Notes under the pieces: model-generated
The model's input: the letters and a program-made list of their open reading frames with translations, nothing else
Told to the model about the DNA's origin: nothing
Database searches by the model: none
Shown here: positions 17,038 to 25,924 of the stretch, piece by piece
Numbering within the stretch: position 1 is the stretch's first letter
Layout: every line of letters begins with the position of its first letter
Source: an uncultured Thermomicrobiales bacterium
GTDB taxonomy: Bacteria > Chloroflexota > Chloroflexia > Thermomicrobiales > UBA6265
Reading direction: 5' to 3'
Length of the DNA: 64,000 bases
Assembly: GCA_902806335.1 (NCBI GenBank)
Contig: CADCWG010000156.1
Location: forward strand, 1 to 64,000
Program-made: the position numbers and the translations under genes

Positions 17038-18225
17038 TCATTCCGCAGCGAGCGCCGCGGCGATCTCGTGGCGTACGGTCGGGTCGGGGTCGGAGGCGTA
17101 GCAAGCGTCAAGGGACGTCCGGGCCGTCGCCCCGCCGAGCCGCCCGAGCGCCCAGGCGGCGTGGCCCCGGACCAGCGGCTCGTCGTGGCCGGCGAGGGCG
17201 GTGGCCAGGAACGGGACGTCGTCTTCACCCCCGATGTTGCCGAGGGCGACGGCGGCGTTGCGGGCCAGGCCGCGCCGCTTGGCACGCAGGACCGGGGTGC
17301 CGCGGTAAATCTCGCGGAACTCGGCCTCCGTCATCGCCAGCAGCCAGCGCAGCGACGGGTGGGCGTTAGCCACCGAGCGCGGCTGGAACGCCGGATCGGG
17401 CACTCCCCTGGCCGCCCTGGTGTAGGGGCACACCTCCTGGCAGACGTCGCACCCAAACACCCAGGCGCCGAGCGCGGGTCGCAGCACGGGCGGGATCGCG
17501 CCGCGCTGCTCGATGGTCTGGAAGGAGAGGCAGCGCGGCGTCTCAATGGTGTACGGGGCGACGATCGCGCCGGTGGGGCAGTTGTCGAGGCAGATGGTGC
17601 ATCGGCCGCAGTCCTTCCGCAGCGGGGCGTCCGGCTCGAGGTCGAGGTCGAGGAGGAGCTCGCCGAGGACGACGCCGGGCCCGAAGCCGGGCACGATCAG
17701 GCAGGCGTGCTTGCCGTACCAGCCGAGGCCGGCCCTGGCCGCCACGGCCCGGTCGACGATCCGGGCGGTGTCGGCGAGGTGCCGCGCCTCGACGGGGCGA
17801 CCGACCTCCCCCTCGATGGCACCGTGCAGCGCCTTGAGGCGGGTCTTGAGGAGCGCGTGGTAGTCAAGGCCGCGGGCGTAGCGGGCGATCACGCCCCGTG
17901 GTTCGCCATCGCGCGGGGGCGGCGTCTCGGCCCAGTACGCCAGGGCGACGGCGAGGATCGACCGGGCCGAGGGCTGGAGGTTTCGCGGGGCGGTCGAGAA
18001 GCGCGCCCGCTCGGGCGTGAACCAGTCGAGGCCGGCGACCCGGCCAGCGGCGATGTGCTTCTCGAGCAGCGGGGCAAGCTCCGGGAAGTCGGCCGCGCTC
18101 GTGACGGCGGACACCGACAGGCCGTGCTCGGCCGCGAGGCGCTTGACCCGGGCGGTCAGCGTGGCGCGGGACGAGGGCGTCGGCGAGAGGGTCAGCGGCG
18201 CGCCTGCGCCGAGGTCGGGTCTCAT
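17038..18225 (-). CDS. queG: Epoxyqueuosine reductase QueG
   Basis: Cobalamin- and iron-sulfur-dependent enzyme that reduces epoxyqueuosine to queuosine in the wobble position of tRNA. The N-terminal B12-binding part contains GLDWF and GLGWYGKH. Two 4Fe-4S motifs follow: CGRCTICLDNCP and CDVCQEVCPY. The last ~100 residues carry HEAT-like repeats (LARNAAVALGNIG, VRGHAAWALGRLGG) that bind tRNA. Length 395 is normal for the form with HEAT repeats. Other queuosine genes are not in the window. Confidence 0.95.
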   Translation of the reverse strand: MRPDLGAGAPLTLSPTPSSRATLTARVKRLAAEHGLSVSAVTSAADFPELAPLLEKHIAAGRVAGLDWFTPERARFSTAPRNLQPSARSILAVALAYWAETPPPRDGEPRGVIARYARGLDYHALLKTRLKALHGAIEGEVGRPVEARHLADTARIVDRAVAARAGLGWYGKHACLIVPGFGPGVVLGELLLDLDLEPDAPLRKDCGRCTICLDNCPTGAIVAPYTIETPRCLSFQTIEQRGAIPPVLRPALGAWVFGCDVCQEVCPYTRAARGVPDPAFQPRSVANAHPSLRWLLAMTEAEFREIYRGTPVLRAKRRGLARNAAVALGNIGGEDDVPFLATALAGHDEPLVRGHAAWALGRLGGATARTSLDACYASDPDPTVRHEIAAALAAE

Positions 18226-18570
18226 AGGGGAAGTCTAGTTGCCGCGCGGTCGACGCCGGGCCTGGTCGGTCAACGGTCGTGCCGGGCGTGGTCCGGTCTG
18301 GGACTCGAGTCGGGATGGAGTCGCGTCCTCGACGAAACCTCGATCGTCACCCGTTACGCCGAGACACGGGGCAGTCGCCGTCGCGTGCAGGGGAGCGTGT
18401 CCGAGGGAACCCGCTGGGGCCGCCCCGCTCGGGCGTGTTCTCAAGCGTTCCTCTGGGCCCTCCGAGGGCCGTGAACCGGCCTCCAGCTGGAACCATCTGC
18501 CCCCCGGGCGGCGCTCACGGGGCCGCGGGAGGCAGCCCAAAGCCAGCGATGCCCCGTTTGCAGACACGAC
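18226..18570. other. Intergenic region between queG and the PfkB kinase
   Basis: About 345 bases, upstream of queG and downstream of the kinase on the minus strand. I see no gene or convincing regulatory element. Confidence 0.4.
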
Positions 18571-19572
18571 CTAGCCGAACACGACCTCCTCGGGAGCGCC
18601 GAGCAGCGCCGCGACCTCCTGGCGGTCGGGAAGGGCCGTCTGCCCGCCGAGCGCACGGGTCGCCAGGGCACCGAGGGCGTTGGCGAGGCGCGCCGTCCGG
18701 TTCCAGTCCCACCGCCGGGCCATGCCGTAGGCGATCCCGGCGGCAAAGGCGTCGCCGGCGCCGGTCGTGTCGACCGCGTTCACTGGGAAGCCGGGGACGT
18801 CCACAGTTTCACCGCCGGTGCAGACACGGCACCCCTCCCGACCGCGCGAGACGATCAGGGTCCGCAGGTTCGCGCCCCGCATCGCGGCGACGACCGCGGC
18901 GCCGGCCGCGTCCAGGTCCCGCTCGCCTGTCAGCGCCTGGACTTCCCGCGCGTTTCCGACCAGGGCGTCGAAGCGCAGGGCGACCTCGAGCGCGTCGGGC
19001 TCGGCGGTGTCGACGAGATAGGTCATCGTCCCGAGCAGCCGGGTGCGGGGCGCGAAGTGGGCCGGGAGGTCGGTGACCCAGCGCCGCAGCGGCGCGTCAG
19101 CGACGTCGAGCAGCGTCAGGTCGTGGTCGAAGATGGCGGTCAGGTCCAGCCGGTCGCGCCGGACGAGCGCGGCGCCCTGGTGCCAGTAGATGGTGCGATC
19201 GGCCGGGTCGGCGGAGACGACGATGGTCGAGGCGTCGGTACGGGTCTCCGGCCGGGTCGCGAGCCACGCCGTGTCGATCCCCGGCTCGGCCGCCATGGCG
19301 GCGCGGAGGGACCGCCCCTCGGCGTCGTCACCGAGCATCGCCGCCAGGGAGACACGGGCGCCGATCCGGGCCAGGGCGACGGCGGTGTTGGTGGTCGTGC
19401 CGCCGGGCAGCGACGCCTCCTCGGCGACGACGGCGTACTCCCCGGCGGACGGGTAGTGACCGACGACCAGGAAGCGATCCCAGCTCGCGAGGCCGACCGC
19501 GGCGATGCGCGGGCCCGGGGCTGGGGAGGACTCACCTCGTTGAGATGGCTCCGCTCGCTCGACGCCTGACAA
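18571..19572 (-). CDS. PfkB-family sugar kinase (ribokinase-like)
   Basis: Cytosolic kinase of about 333 residues. The N-terminal PfkB signature lies in LPGGTTTNTAVALARIGARV, and the anion hole and catalytic Asp in VDTTGAGDAFAAGIAYG. I chose the TTG at 19572 because AGGAGGA stands nine bases upstream; a longer frame to 19674 adds only low-complexity residues without a ribosome site. The glycan or nucleoside substrate cannot be told; ribokinase-, fructokinase- and adenosine-kinase-type members look alike. Confidence 0.88.
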   Translation of the reverse strand: MSGVERAEPSQRGESSPAPGPRIAAVGLASWDRFLVVGHYPSAGEYAVVAEEASLPGGTTTNTAVALARIGARVSLAAMLGDDAEGRSLRAAMAAEPGIDTAWLATRPETRTDASTIVVSADPADRTIYWHQGAALVRRDRLDLTAIFDHDLTLLDVADAPLRRWVTDLPAHFAPRTRLLGTMTYLVDTAEPDALEVALRFDALVGNAREVQALTGERDLDAAGAAVVAAMRGANLRTLIVSRGREGCRVCTGGETVDVPGFPVNAVDTTGAGDAFAAGIAYGMARRWDWNRTARLANALGALATRALGGQTALPDRQEVAALLGAPEEVVFG

Positions 19573-20006
19573 TGCGGGTGTCCTCCTCGTGGTGGCGGCA
19601 GTGCCAGGCGCGCCAGGTCGCGGCGACTCGCCCATGCGACGGGCCGCCAACGCGGAGCGAGATGGTCCGACCACGCTGCTCCAGGGCGGGCACCGTCATC
19701 GGACGGGCGTCGTCGTCGTCCTGCCCCGTCCATCCGCCGGTTCGGCCGGCGCGCCGAGCCGTGGCGTGCGGGCTGTCAGCCGGTATCAGAGTTTCCTCAA
19801 TGCACCGGCGTCGGGGACGTCGGCGGAGCCAACCCACGTGGCGCCGCTCGGCACGCTCGCCGCGGGGCTAGAGCGCGGGCCGCGCGGACCGAACGGTAGG
19901 CGACCGGAGGGGACGACCGGCGCCCTCCCCATTGTCGAGCGTGCGGACCGCGGCAGATCGCGGCGCACCGCGTCGGCTTGGGTCTGCCCGCGCCGGCCGA
20001 GTCCCG
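19573..20006. other. Intergenic region between kinase and amidohydrolase
   Basis: About 430 bases on the minus-strand path between the YtcJ-like gene and the kinase. No credible gene or strong terminator hairpin was seen; the kinase ribosome site lies at its left edge. Confidence 0.4.
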
Positions 20007-21602
20007 TCACGCCTCGTACACGGTCTCGCCGCCGATGATGGTCGCCAGGACCGGGATAGCCCCGATCGCTCCCGGATCGACGGTCGCCGGGTCGCGGCCG
20101 AGGACCGCGAGGTCGGCGAGCTTGCCGACGGTGAGGCTGCCCTTCGAGCGCTCCTCGAACGACGCCCTGGCTCCGGCCTCGGTGTAGCAGCGCAGGGCCT
20201 CGTGGGCGGTCGGGGCCTCCTGGGGCGCGTAGGGGACGCCGGACCCCGTGACTTCGGCGACGGCGGCCTGGACGCCGAGCAGCGGCTGGTAGGCGGAGAC
20301 GGGGCAGTCCGAGGAGAAGACCAGCGACACCCCGGCGTCGAGCAGCGACCGGAACGGATAGGTGAGGGCGCAGCGCTCCGGACCGAGGTGGCGCAGGAAG
20401 CCATCGCCGTACTCAGCGATGAAGATCGGCTGGGAGACGGCCAGGTAGCCAGCGCGGGCGATCCGGGCGATCAGGTCGGGGCGGCAGATGCCGCAGTGCT
20501 CGATCCGATGGCGGTGGTCCGGGCGCGGGAGGGCCATCAGCGCCCGGTCGTAGGCGTCGAGCACCATCTCGATCGCGCGGTCCCCGATGGCATGGGTCGC
20601 GACCTGAAACCCGGCGGTGTGGGCCCGCAGCACCCATCCGTCGAGCTCCTCCTGGGGCATCATCGGCAGGCCGAGGTTGTCCGGCCGCGGGTCCTCCAGG
20701 AAGGGCACGGTGACCGCGGCGGTGCGGCCGATCAGCGAGCCGTCGCTGAAGAACTTGGCCGGGCCGATCCGCAGCCGGTCGTCGCCGAGCCCGGTCCGCA
20801 GGCCGATCTCGATCGCTCCGGGCAGCAGCCGCGCGCCGATCATCGCGTGCGTGCGAAGCGGCAGGACACCGTCGTCGGCGGCGCGCTGGTGGGCGCGGAG
20901 CTCGTCGGCGCTGTTGAGGCCCGCCGTGTGGCTGCTGGTGATCCCGGCGGCGACGTACCGCTCGCCGCATCGCCGCAGCGCTGCGACCAGGTCGTCGACG
21001 GTCGGCGGCGGGATCAGGCGGCGGACCAGCTCCTGCGCCGTCTCCTGGAGCAGGCCGGTCGGCTCTCCGTCCTCGCCGAGGACGATGTGGCCCCCCTGCG
21101 GCGCGACCGTCGAGCTGGTCACGCCCGCCATCCGGAGGGCGAGCGAGTTGGCGACCGCCATGTGACCGGAGCCGTTGACGACGAACACAGGGTGCGCCGG
21201 CGCGGCGGCGTCGAGGTCCTGCCGCGAGGGGTGCCGCCGCTCGGCGAGCTTGTTGTCGTCGTAGCCGCGGGCGATCACCCAGTCGCCCGCCGGGGTGTCC
21301 GCCGCGCGGGCGCGGACGGCCGCCGCCAGGTCCGCGATCGAGCCGACGGCGGGATGGCGGGCATCGACCTCGGCGAGCGCGAGGCCGTACCCGAGCATGT
21401 GGTTGTGGGCCTCGATCAGACCCGGCACCACGAAGGCGCCGCCGAGGTCGATCTCCTCGGCGCCGGTATGGGCCCAGGCGCGGGCGCCGGCGAGGTCACC
21501 GACGTAGGCGATCCGCTCTCCGACGGCGACCAGGGCGGATGCACGGGGCAGGTACGGGTCCATCGTCAGGAAATCGCCGTTGAGGAGGACCCGTTCGCGC
21601 AT
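20007..21602 (-). CDS. Amidohydrolase, YtcJ/LAF3-like (amidohydrolase 3)
   Basis: Zinc-dependent hydrolase of 531 residues. It begins MRERVLLNGDFLTMDPY, then the metal site VVPGLIEAHNHMLGYG. Later come FFSDGSLIGRTAA, HAIGDRAIEMVLDAYD, HRIEHCGI and FSSDCPVSAYQPLLGVQ, all typical of this family, and the closing SLTVGKLADLAVLGRDP. Natural substrates of such enzymes are usually amides or carbamates; none can be fixed here. The ATG at 21602 is favoured; an extension to 21950 has no similarity. It is divergent from a TetR gene, which probably controls it. Confidence 0.9.
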   Translation of the reverse strand: MRERVLLNGDFLTMDPYLPRASALVAVGERIAYVGDLAGARAWAHTGAEEIDLGGAFVVPGLIEAHNHMLGYGLALAEVDARHPAVGSIADLAAAVRARAADTPAGDWVIARGYDDNKLAERRHPSRQDLDAAAPAHPVFVVNGSGHMAVANSLALRMAGVTSSTVAPQGGHIVLGEDGEPTGLLQETAQELVRRLIPPPTVDDLVAALRRCGERYVAAGITSSHTAGLNSADELRAHQRAADDGVLPLRTHAMIGARLLPGAIEIGLRTGLGDDRLRIGPAKFFSDGSLIGRTAAVTVPFLEDPRPDNLGLPMMPQEELDGWVLRAHTAGFQVATHAIGDRAIEMVLDAYDRALMALPRPDHRHRIEHCGICRPDLIARIARAGYLAVSQPIFIAEYGDGFLRHLGPERCALTYPFRSLLDAGVSLVFSSDCPVSAYQPLLGVQAAVAEVTGSGVPYAPQEAPTAHEALRCYTEAGARASFEERSKGSLTVGKLADLAVLGRDPATVDPGAIGAIPVLATIIGGETVYEA

Positions 21603-21711
21603 CCGTCCAACCACCCCGCTGCTCGCGCCGACCGACCTGCGGGTGATCCTGCCATCGACCGTGCGACCGGGCAAGGCCCGCCGCATCCTCGCGGTGGTTG
21701 CCAGGCCGCCG

Positions 21712-21753
21712 TTGACGACCTTCGAGGTGTTCGGATATCCTAACAATGTTAGG
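21712..21753 (+). promoter_or_regulatory. Promoter and TetR operator between tetR and the amidohydrolase
   Basis: TTGACG (21712-21717) and TATCCT (21736-21741) are 18 bases apart and point toward tetR. A perfect palindrome CCTAACAATGTTAGG (21739-21753) overlaps the -10 and start point, the usual place for an autoregulating TetR protein. It also lies upstream of the divergent amidohydrolase. Confidence 0.75.
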
Positions 21754-21780
21754 CGATTGATCCAGTGGCGCGGAGGACGG

Positions 21781-22452
21781 ATGGTCGAGCGGGGGCAGGG
21801 CGGGCCGGGGCGCGGCGCCGCGACCCAACGCCGGGAACGGGTTCGCGCCCTGATGCGCGAGGACATCGTCGCGGCCGCCAGGCGATTGCTCGACGAGCAC
21901 GGCGCCAAGGGCCTCGCGATGCGGACGCTCGGCAAGGAGGTCGGGGTCACCGCGCCGACCCTCTACGAGTACTTTCCGTCGAAGGATGCGGTGCTCGACG
22001 CGCTCTTCGCCGAGGGCGTCGATCGCCTGACCGCCGCGTTCGCGGACCTGCCCGAGGGCGACACCCCGGGAGCGGAACGGTTGCTCGCGCTGGGACACGC
22101 GTACCGGGCCTTCGGGCTGGCGAACCATGACCTCTACCTGCTTATCTTTGGCCGCATGGACTCCACCTATCGACCCAGCCACGACCTCAAGCTTCGGATC
22201 AAGGAGCTGTTCGAGACCGTCAAGCGGGAGATGGCGAGGGCCACCGACGGAGATCCCGAAGGCGAGGAGGTCGTCACCGTGGCCCAGGGACTGTGGGCGA
22301 TGGCGCACGGCTTCGTCACGCTGGAGATCAGCGGCCTGATGGAGGACTGCTCCCCGGGTGTGCGGGATCACCTCTACGAAACCAACCTCCGCCGGCTGCT
22401 CGGCCCAGACGTGTTGATGCCGTTGGGCGCCCCTCCGCTCGCCGCCGACTGA
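21781..22452 (+). CDS. TetR/AcrR family transcriptional regulator
   Basis: Repressor of 223 residues. The N-terminal helix-turn-helix is IVAAARRLLDEHGAKGLAMRTLGKEVGVTAPTLYEYFPSKDAVLDAL in type, about residues 30-75, and the C-terminal half is a ligand-binding domain of the TetR_C_33/WHG kind (LYLLIFGRM). The ATG at 21781 has GGAGGACGG before it. A perfect palindrome 30 bases upstream is the likely operator. Probable targets are itself and the divergent amidohydrolase. Confidence 0.92.
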   Translation: MVERGQGGPGRGAATQRRERVRALMREDIVAAARRLLDEHGAKGLAMRTLGKEVGVTAPTLYEYFPSKDAVLDALFAEGVDRLTAAFADLPEGDTPGAERLLALGHAYRAFGLANHDLYLLIFGRMDSTYRPSHDLKLRIKELFETVKREMARATDGDPEGEEVVTVAQGLWAMAHGFVTLEISGLMEDCSPGVRDHLYETNLRRLLGPDVLMPLGAPPLAAD

Positions 22453-22598
22453 GCACGCCGCGGCGAGAGGCCGTCGTCACCGCCAAGGCAAGTGTTGCGT
22501 CGGATAGGGCGGGGTATGATGGGCCGAGGTCCAGAGTCGCACTGCACCTGGGTCATTCCGACGTTCCGTTGACCCGCCCGCGCCGACGAGGTATCCCG

Positions 22599-23195
22599 AT
22601 GGCCGCCCCCGCCGCCAGGATCACGACGACCGCTCCAACGCGCACCGGACAGCCGAATCGCGTCGGGAAGGCGCCTCGGGAGGAGCGGAAGACGGTCGCA
22701 CCGACCCGGCTCGGGTCCTGGATCAAGGCGACCCGGTCGAGCCAGGGCGTCAGCCAGCGCTCGCTCGCCGACCGGTCGGGGGTCAGCCGTTCCTACCTCT
22801 GCGACATCGAGCGCGGGCGGGGCGCGCAGCCGAGCGTGGCGACGCTGGACAAGCTCGCCGCCGCGCTCGGGGCGTCACGGGCCGACCTGCTACGGGCGGC
22901 AGGGCTGCTCGAGGCTCCCGGCCGGCGGGCCGACGCTGGGGAACTCCGGCTGCTCGGTCTCTACCGCGATCTCAGCCCCGACGCGCGGGCCCAGGTCGAG
23001 CGGTTCGTCCGCTTCCTCCACCACGAGGAACACCACCGGGTCCAGACCGCGCTTCCCGACCACGCCGCGGAGCCGCAGATCCTCCCGCTCGTCTCCTCTG
23101 GCGCCGTCGCGGCGGGGCCGACGCTGTTCGACCTTGAGTACCGGGACGCGACCGGCGACGCCGACGGGGACCACCGCCGCGCGACCGCCGACTAG
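22599..23195 (+). CDS. XRE-family helix-turn-helix regulator
   Basis: DNA-binding protein of 198 residues. After a basic, low-complexity N-terminus comes an HTH_3 domain, about residues 45-105 (LGSWIKATRSSQGVSQRSLA, SYLCDIERGRG, SVATLDKLAAALG). A short helical region with LYRDLSPDARAQVERFVRFL follows, as in regulators of the SinR/ClgR style. The tail is acidic. No target is evident. The ATG follows GAGG. Confidence 0.88.
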   Translation: MAAPAARITTTAPTRTGQPNRVGKAPREERKTVAPTRLGSWIKATRSSQGVSQRSLADRSGVSRSYLCDIERGRGAQPSVATLDKLAAALGASRADLLRAAGLLEAPGRRADAGELRLLGLYRDLSPDARAQVERFVRFLHHEEHHRVQTALPDHAAEPQILPLVSSGAVAAGPTLFDLEYRDATGDADGDHRRATAD

Positions 23196-23448
23196 CGTGC
23201 CCGGGCGCCCTCGCCGCGCCGGCGGCGTCCGGGGTCGTGTCTGGCGCGGTCCGGCTTGAGCGACGGATCCTGCGGGAGCGGGGGAGTCGAGGGCCGAGCA
23301 CGATCGCCCTTGCGGCTCAGCCCCATGGGGTCGGCGCGGGACCGCCGGAGGAACGTCCGGACCGCGACGGCTCGACGGTCGAGCGCGTCGGTCGGCCGGC
23401 GTGCCCCGGAGGCAGGTCGTGCCGTCGGTGCCGGTCAGACAGCGCCGG

Positions 23449-23802
23449 TCAGACGGCGCGGGCGTGGTAGACGACCATCGTCGTGATGAGCCCGGCGGCG
23501 TCGAACTCGACCACGTGGACCCCGCGGACGTCCGCGTCGAGGGGCTGGATGTGCCACTCGACCACGGCGTGGCTCGCCGCCGACGTCACCCGGTCGATCA
23601 CCATCCGCTCGCCGTGCTCGCGGAGGTCGGCGGCGAGGAGCGCGATCCGCGCCTGGACGGCCTCGGCGCCGACCGCGGCGGCGCCGACCATCGCGTTGTC
23701 GTAGCGCCCGTCCGGCGACCATGTGGCGAAGATGGTCGCGATGTCGCCGTCGGCGAGCGCGTCGAAGTTCCGGCGGAGGGTGGCCTCGAAGTCCACGGGC
23801 AT
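23449..23802 (-). CDS. SnoaL/NTF2-like protein
   Basis: Small alpha+beta barrel protein of 117 residues (MPVDFEATLRRNFDALADGD, then ATWSPDGRYDN and VVEWHIQPLDADVRGVHVVEFDAAGLI). Members serve as isomerases, hydrolases or ligand-binding proteins; activity is not predictable. The ATG at 23802 matches the family start; a longer frame adds 28 arginine-rich residues. Confidence 0.8.
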   Translation of the reverse strand: MPVDFEATLRRNFDALADGDIATIFATWSPDGRYDNAMVGAAAVGAEAVQARIALLAADLREHGERMVIDRVTSAASHAVVEWHIQPLDADVRGVHVVEFDAAGLITTMVVYHARAV

Positions 23803-23940
23803 CCTGGCGATCCCTCTCCTCAAGCGGACGCGGCGACTGGACGGCCGGACAGCACGGTGGGCGCCCCGAGAGGCGCCCACCGTCACTTCGGCTTCGGTTG
23901 AGGTGATCCGGCCGGTGCCGGACCGGGGCAGCGACGAGCC

Positions 23941-24297
23941 CTAGACGGCCGAACCGGTCGCGGCGGGCGCGGCCACGTCCTCGTCCTCGGCCGAGGTGGC
24001 CGCGGCGGCCTGCCGGACGCGCTCGGTCTCGGCACGGAGCGTCTCGGCGCGGGCGTTCAGCCGCTGCTGGCGCTTCGATGTCCGCGGTCCCGCGGCGGCC
24101 GCGCTCTCCATCCGCTTGATGAAGCGCTCCACCTGGCCCGCCGAGTCGACGATGCGCTGCTCACCCGTGTAGAAGGGGTGGCACACGGAGCAGAGATCGG
24201 TCCGGATCGACGTCCGGGTCGACCGGGTGGTGAAGGTGTTGCCGCAGGCGCAGCTGACGGTCGCTTCGACGTACTTGGGGTGGATCGCGGTCTTCAT
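23941..24297 (-). CDS. rpmE: 50S ribosomal protein L31, C-terminally extended
   Basis: Large-subunit protein. Residues 1-70 are classical L31 of the zinc-binding type ([34 protein letters not shown]), with C16, C18, C36 and C39 as zinc ligands. About 45 extra residues follow, helical and alanine/glutamate-rich, making 118 against the usual 66-75. A -10-like TATACT on the minus strand (24382-24387) could give it its own promoter. It is the third gene of the rplU-rpmA-rpmE set. Confidence 0.96.
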   Translation of the reverse strand: MKTAIHPKYVEATVSCACGNTFTTRSTRTSIRTDLCSVCHPFYTGEQRIVDSAGQVERFIKRMESAAAAGPRTSKRQQRLNARAETLRAETERVRQAAAATSAEDEDVAAPAATGSAV

Positions 24298-24431
24298 GGG
24301 AAACGGTTCTCCGTCTGGGATCTACGACGGGCTGATCTCTCCAGCCCGCACAGGCGCCCCGGCTCGCCGGCGCGAGAAATAAGTATATCGCATCCGCCGG
24401 TACCCCGGGAGGGTACCCTTGGATGCCCCGA

Positions 24432-24770
24432 CTAGTCCGCCGCCGAGGCGACCGGCTCCGGCGCGGGGCCGAAGCGCGACGACAGCAGCGCCTTCGCGCC
24501 GCCGACGGGGTAGATCTCGGGCGGGTAGACGCTGATCTTGCGCTTCGTGCGGGTGACCGGCTCGAACCGGACGACGCCGTCGATCTTGGCGAAGATCGTG
24601 TGGTCCTTGCCGATCCCGACGTTGTTGCCGACCCAGAACTCGGTGCCCCGCTGGCGGACGACGATCGTGCCGGCGCGGACGAGCTGGCCATCGGACCGCT
24701 TCACGCCCAGCCGCTGCGACGCGCTGTCACGGCCGTTACGGGAACTGCCGACGCCCTTCTTGTGAGCCAT
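24432..24770 (-). CDS. rpmA: 50S ribosomal protein L27
   Basis: Large-subunit protein near the peptidyl-transferase centre. It begins [20 protein letters not shown], the classical sequence with no cleaved N-terminal extension, and continues with [15 protein letters not shown]. The C-terminus has about 20 additional residues. The ATG at 24770 replaces a longer frame. It lies 45 bases after rplU. Confidence 0.97.
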   Translation of the reverse strand: MAHKKGVGSSRNGRDSASQRLGVKRSDGQLVRAGTIVVRQRGTEFWVGNNVGIGKDHTIFAKIDGVVRFEPVTRTKRKISVYPPEIYPVGGAKALLSSRFGPAPEPVASAAD

Positions 24771-24815
24771 GGTGTCATCTCCCGTGGCACCGGCCGACTC
24801 GGCCGGCACCCAGCG

Positions 24816-25418
24816 TTAGCCGGTGATCGCCGTGATCGCCAGGCGGGTCAGCGACTGCCGGTGGCCGGTCCGGCGGCGGTAGCCCTTCTTGGCCTTGTAC
24901 TTGAAGATCACGATCTTCTCGCCGCGGTACTGCTCCTCGACCGTCGCCTGGACCGCCGCGCCGGCGACGGTGGGCGTGCCGACCCGCGTCGAACCGTCGC
25001 CGCCGAGGAGTAGCACCCGGTCGATGGTGATGGTGCCGCCGGCATCGACCGGCAGCTTCTCGACCGAGATCCGGTCACCGACGCTGACGCGGTACTGCTT
25101 GCCGCCGGTCTCGATCACCGCGTAGGGGGGGAGCGGCTTCGTCAGCGGCGACGGCTTGGGGCCGCGCGGGCGCTTGAACGCCCCACGCGCGGCAGCCACC
25201 ACCGCGGAGGCCGGCACCGCCGCCGACGCCGCCGGTGGCACGTCGCCCTCGGTGGGCAGCAGCGGGGCGACTTCCGCCGTCGCACCTTCGACCGGCTCGT
25301 CGTCCTGCGCCGCCGCGGGCTCCTCGACGACCACGTCGGGGGAAGCGGCATCGTCCGGATGTCGCTCGGGGTTCTGCTCGAGGTCGTCCGCGACCTGGCG
25401 CTCGTTGGGATCAGTCAT
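24816..25418 (-). CDS. rplU: 50S ribosomal protein L21 with long acidic N-terminal extension
   Basis: Residues 99-201 are a complete L21 (YAVIETGGKQYRVSVGDRI, then FKYKAKKGYRRRTGHRQ). Ahead of this lie 98 additional residues: an acidic, alanine/proline-rich segment (MTDPNERQVADDLEQNPE and onward) ending in a basic patch FKRPRGPKPSPLTK. The ATG at 25418 is the only good start in frame before the extension. First gene of rplU-rpmA-rpmE. The extension probably stays outside the ribosome core or contacts another partner; its role is unknown. Confidence 0.93.
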   Translation of the reverse strand: MTDPNERQVADDLEQNPERHPDDAASPDVVVEEPAAAQDDEPVEGATAEVAPLLPTEGDVPPAASAAVPASAVVAAARGAFKRPRGPKPSPLTKPLPPYAVIETGGKQYRVSVGDRISVEKLPVDAGGTITIDRVLLLGGDGSTRVGTPTVAGAAVQATVEEQYRGEKIVIFKYKAKKGYRRRTGHRQSLTRLAITAITG

Positions 25419-25539
25419 CGCGCAAGCACGTCCTAGGCTGTGAGGCGGTCGCACAGACTCGGGGCGCCCAGGAGCCGTCACACGAGGGACCGACCATCGC
25501 GGGGCATGCACACCAAGTCGGGGTGCCGAGAGCACCCAC

Positions 25540-25574
25540 GAGGGGCGAGTGTACCACAGGCGCGCTCGCCCCTC
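25540..25574 (-). promoter_or_regulatory. Leader hairpin ahead of rplU
   Basis: GAGGGGCGAG (25540-25549) pairs perfectly with CTCGCCCCTC (25565-25574) around a 15-base loop, about 120 bases before the rplU start. L21 operons are often controlled through leader RNA structures, so an autoregulatory role is plausible. Confidence 0.45.
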
Positions 25575-25854
25575 AGGGCTGAACCGGGTCAAAGAGTGGG
25601 TAAAAGGGCGGGCCGAGACGCGTCGTCCCTCCGTCCCGTCGCGCTCCGTCCGGACCGGGCGGCATCCGTAACCGGGGGCCGCCCGTCGACCGCCGCTCCT
25701 CATCGTCGCAACGGAGGTCAACGGTGCCTCGCGGGCCGTCGACTCACGGCCGGTTCGTCGCCCGTGGAGCACCGCGCTGTGTAGCCTCGGGCCCTTGCCG
25801 GTCCGCCGGGACGCGCCCCGGACGGGCAGCGGTGCCACGCCGCCGCCGTCTTGG

Positions 25855-25884
25855 TTGACGCTCCCCGGAAGGGCTGCCTATCAT
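25855..25884 (+). promoter_or_regulatory. Promoter of the hem operon
   Basis: TTGACG (25855-25860) and TATCAT (25879-25884), 18 bases apart, about 40 bases ahead of hemCD. Confidence 0.65.
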
Positions 25885-25924
25885 CGGGTATGTGCAGCGT
25901 TTTGCCTAGAATTGAGACGGATCG

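Noticed and set aside
19932-21743. 603-codon plus-strand frame opposite the amidohydrolase
   Set aside because: Shadow of a clear metallohydrolase with complete motifs.
25574-25595. GCTGAACCGGGTCA resembling an SRP RNA segment
   Set aside because: Neither the apical loop nor the paired arm follows; coincidental match.
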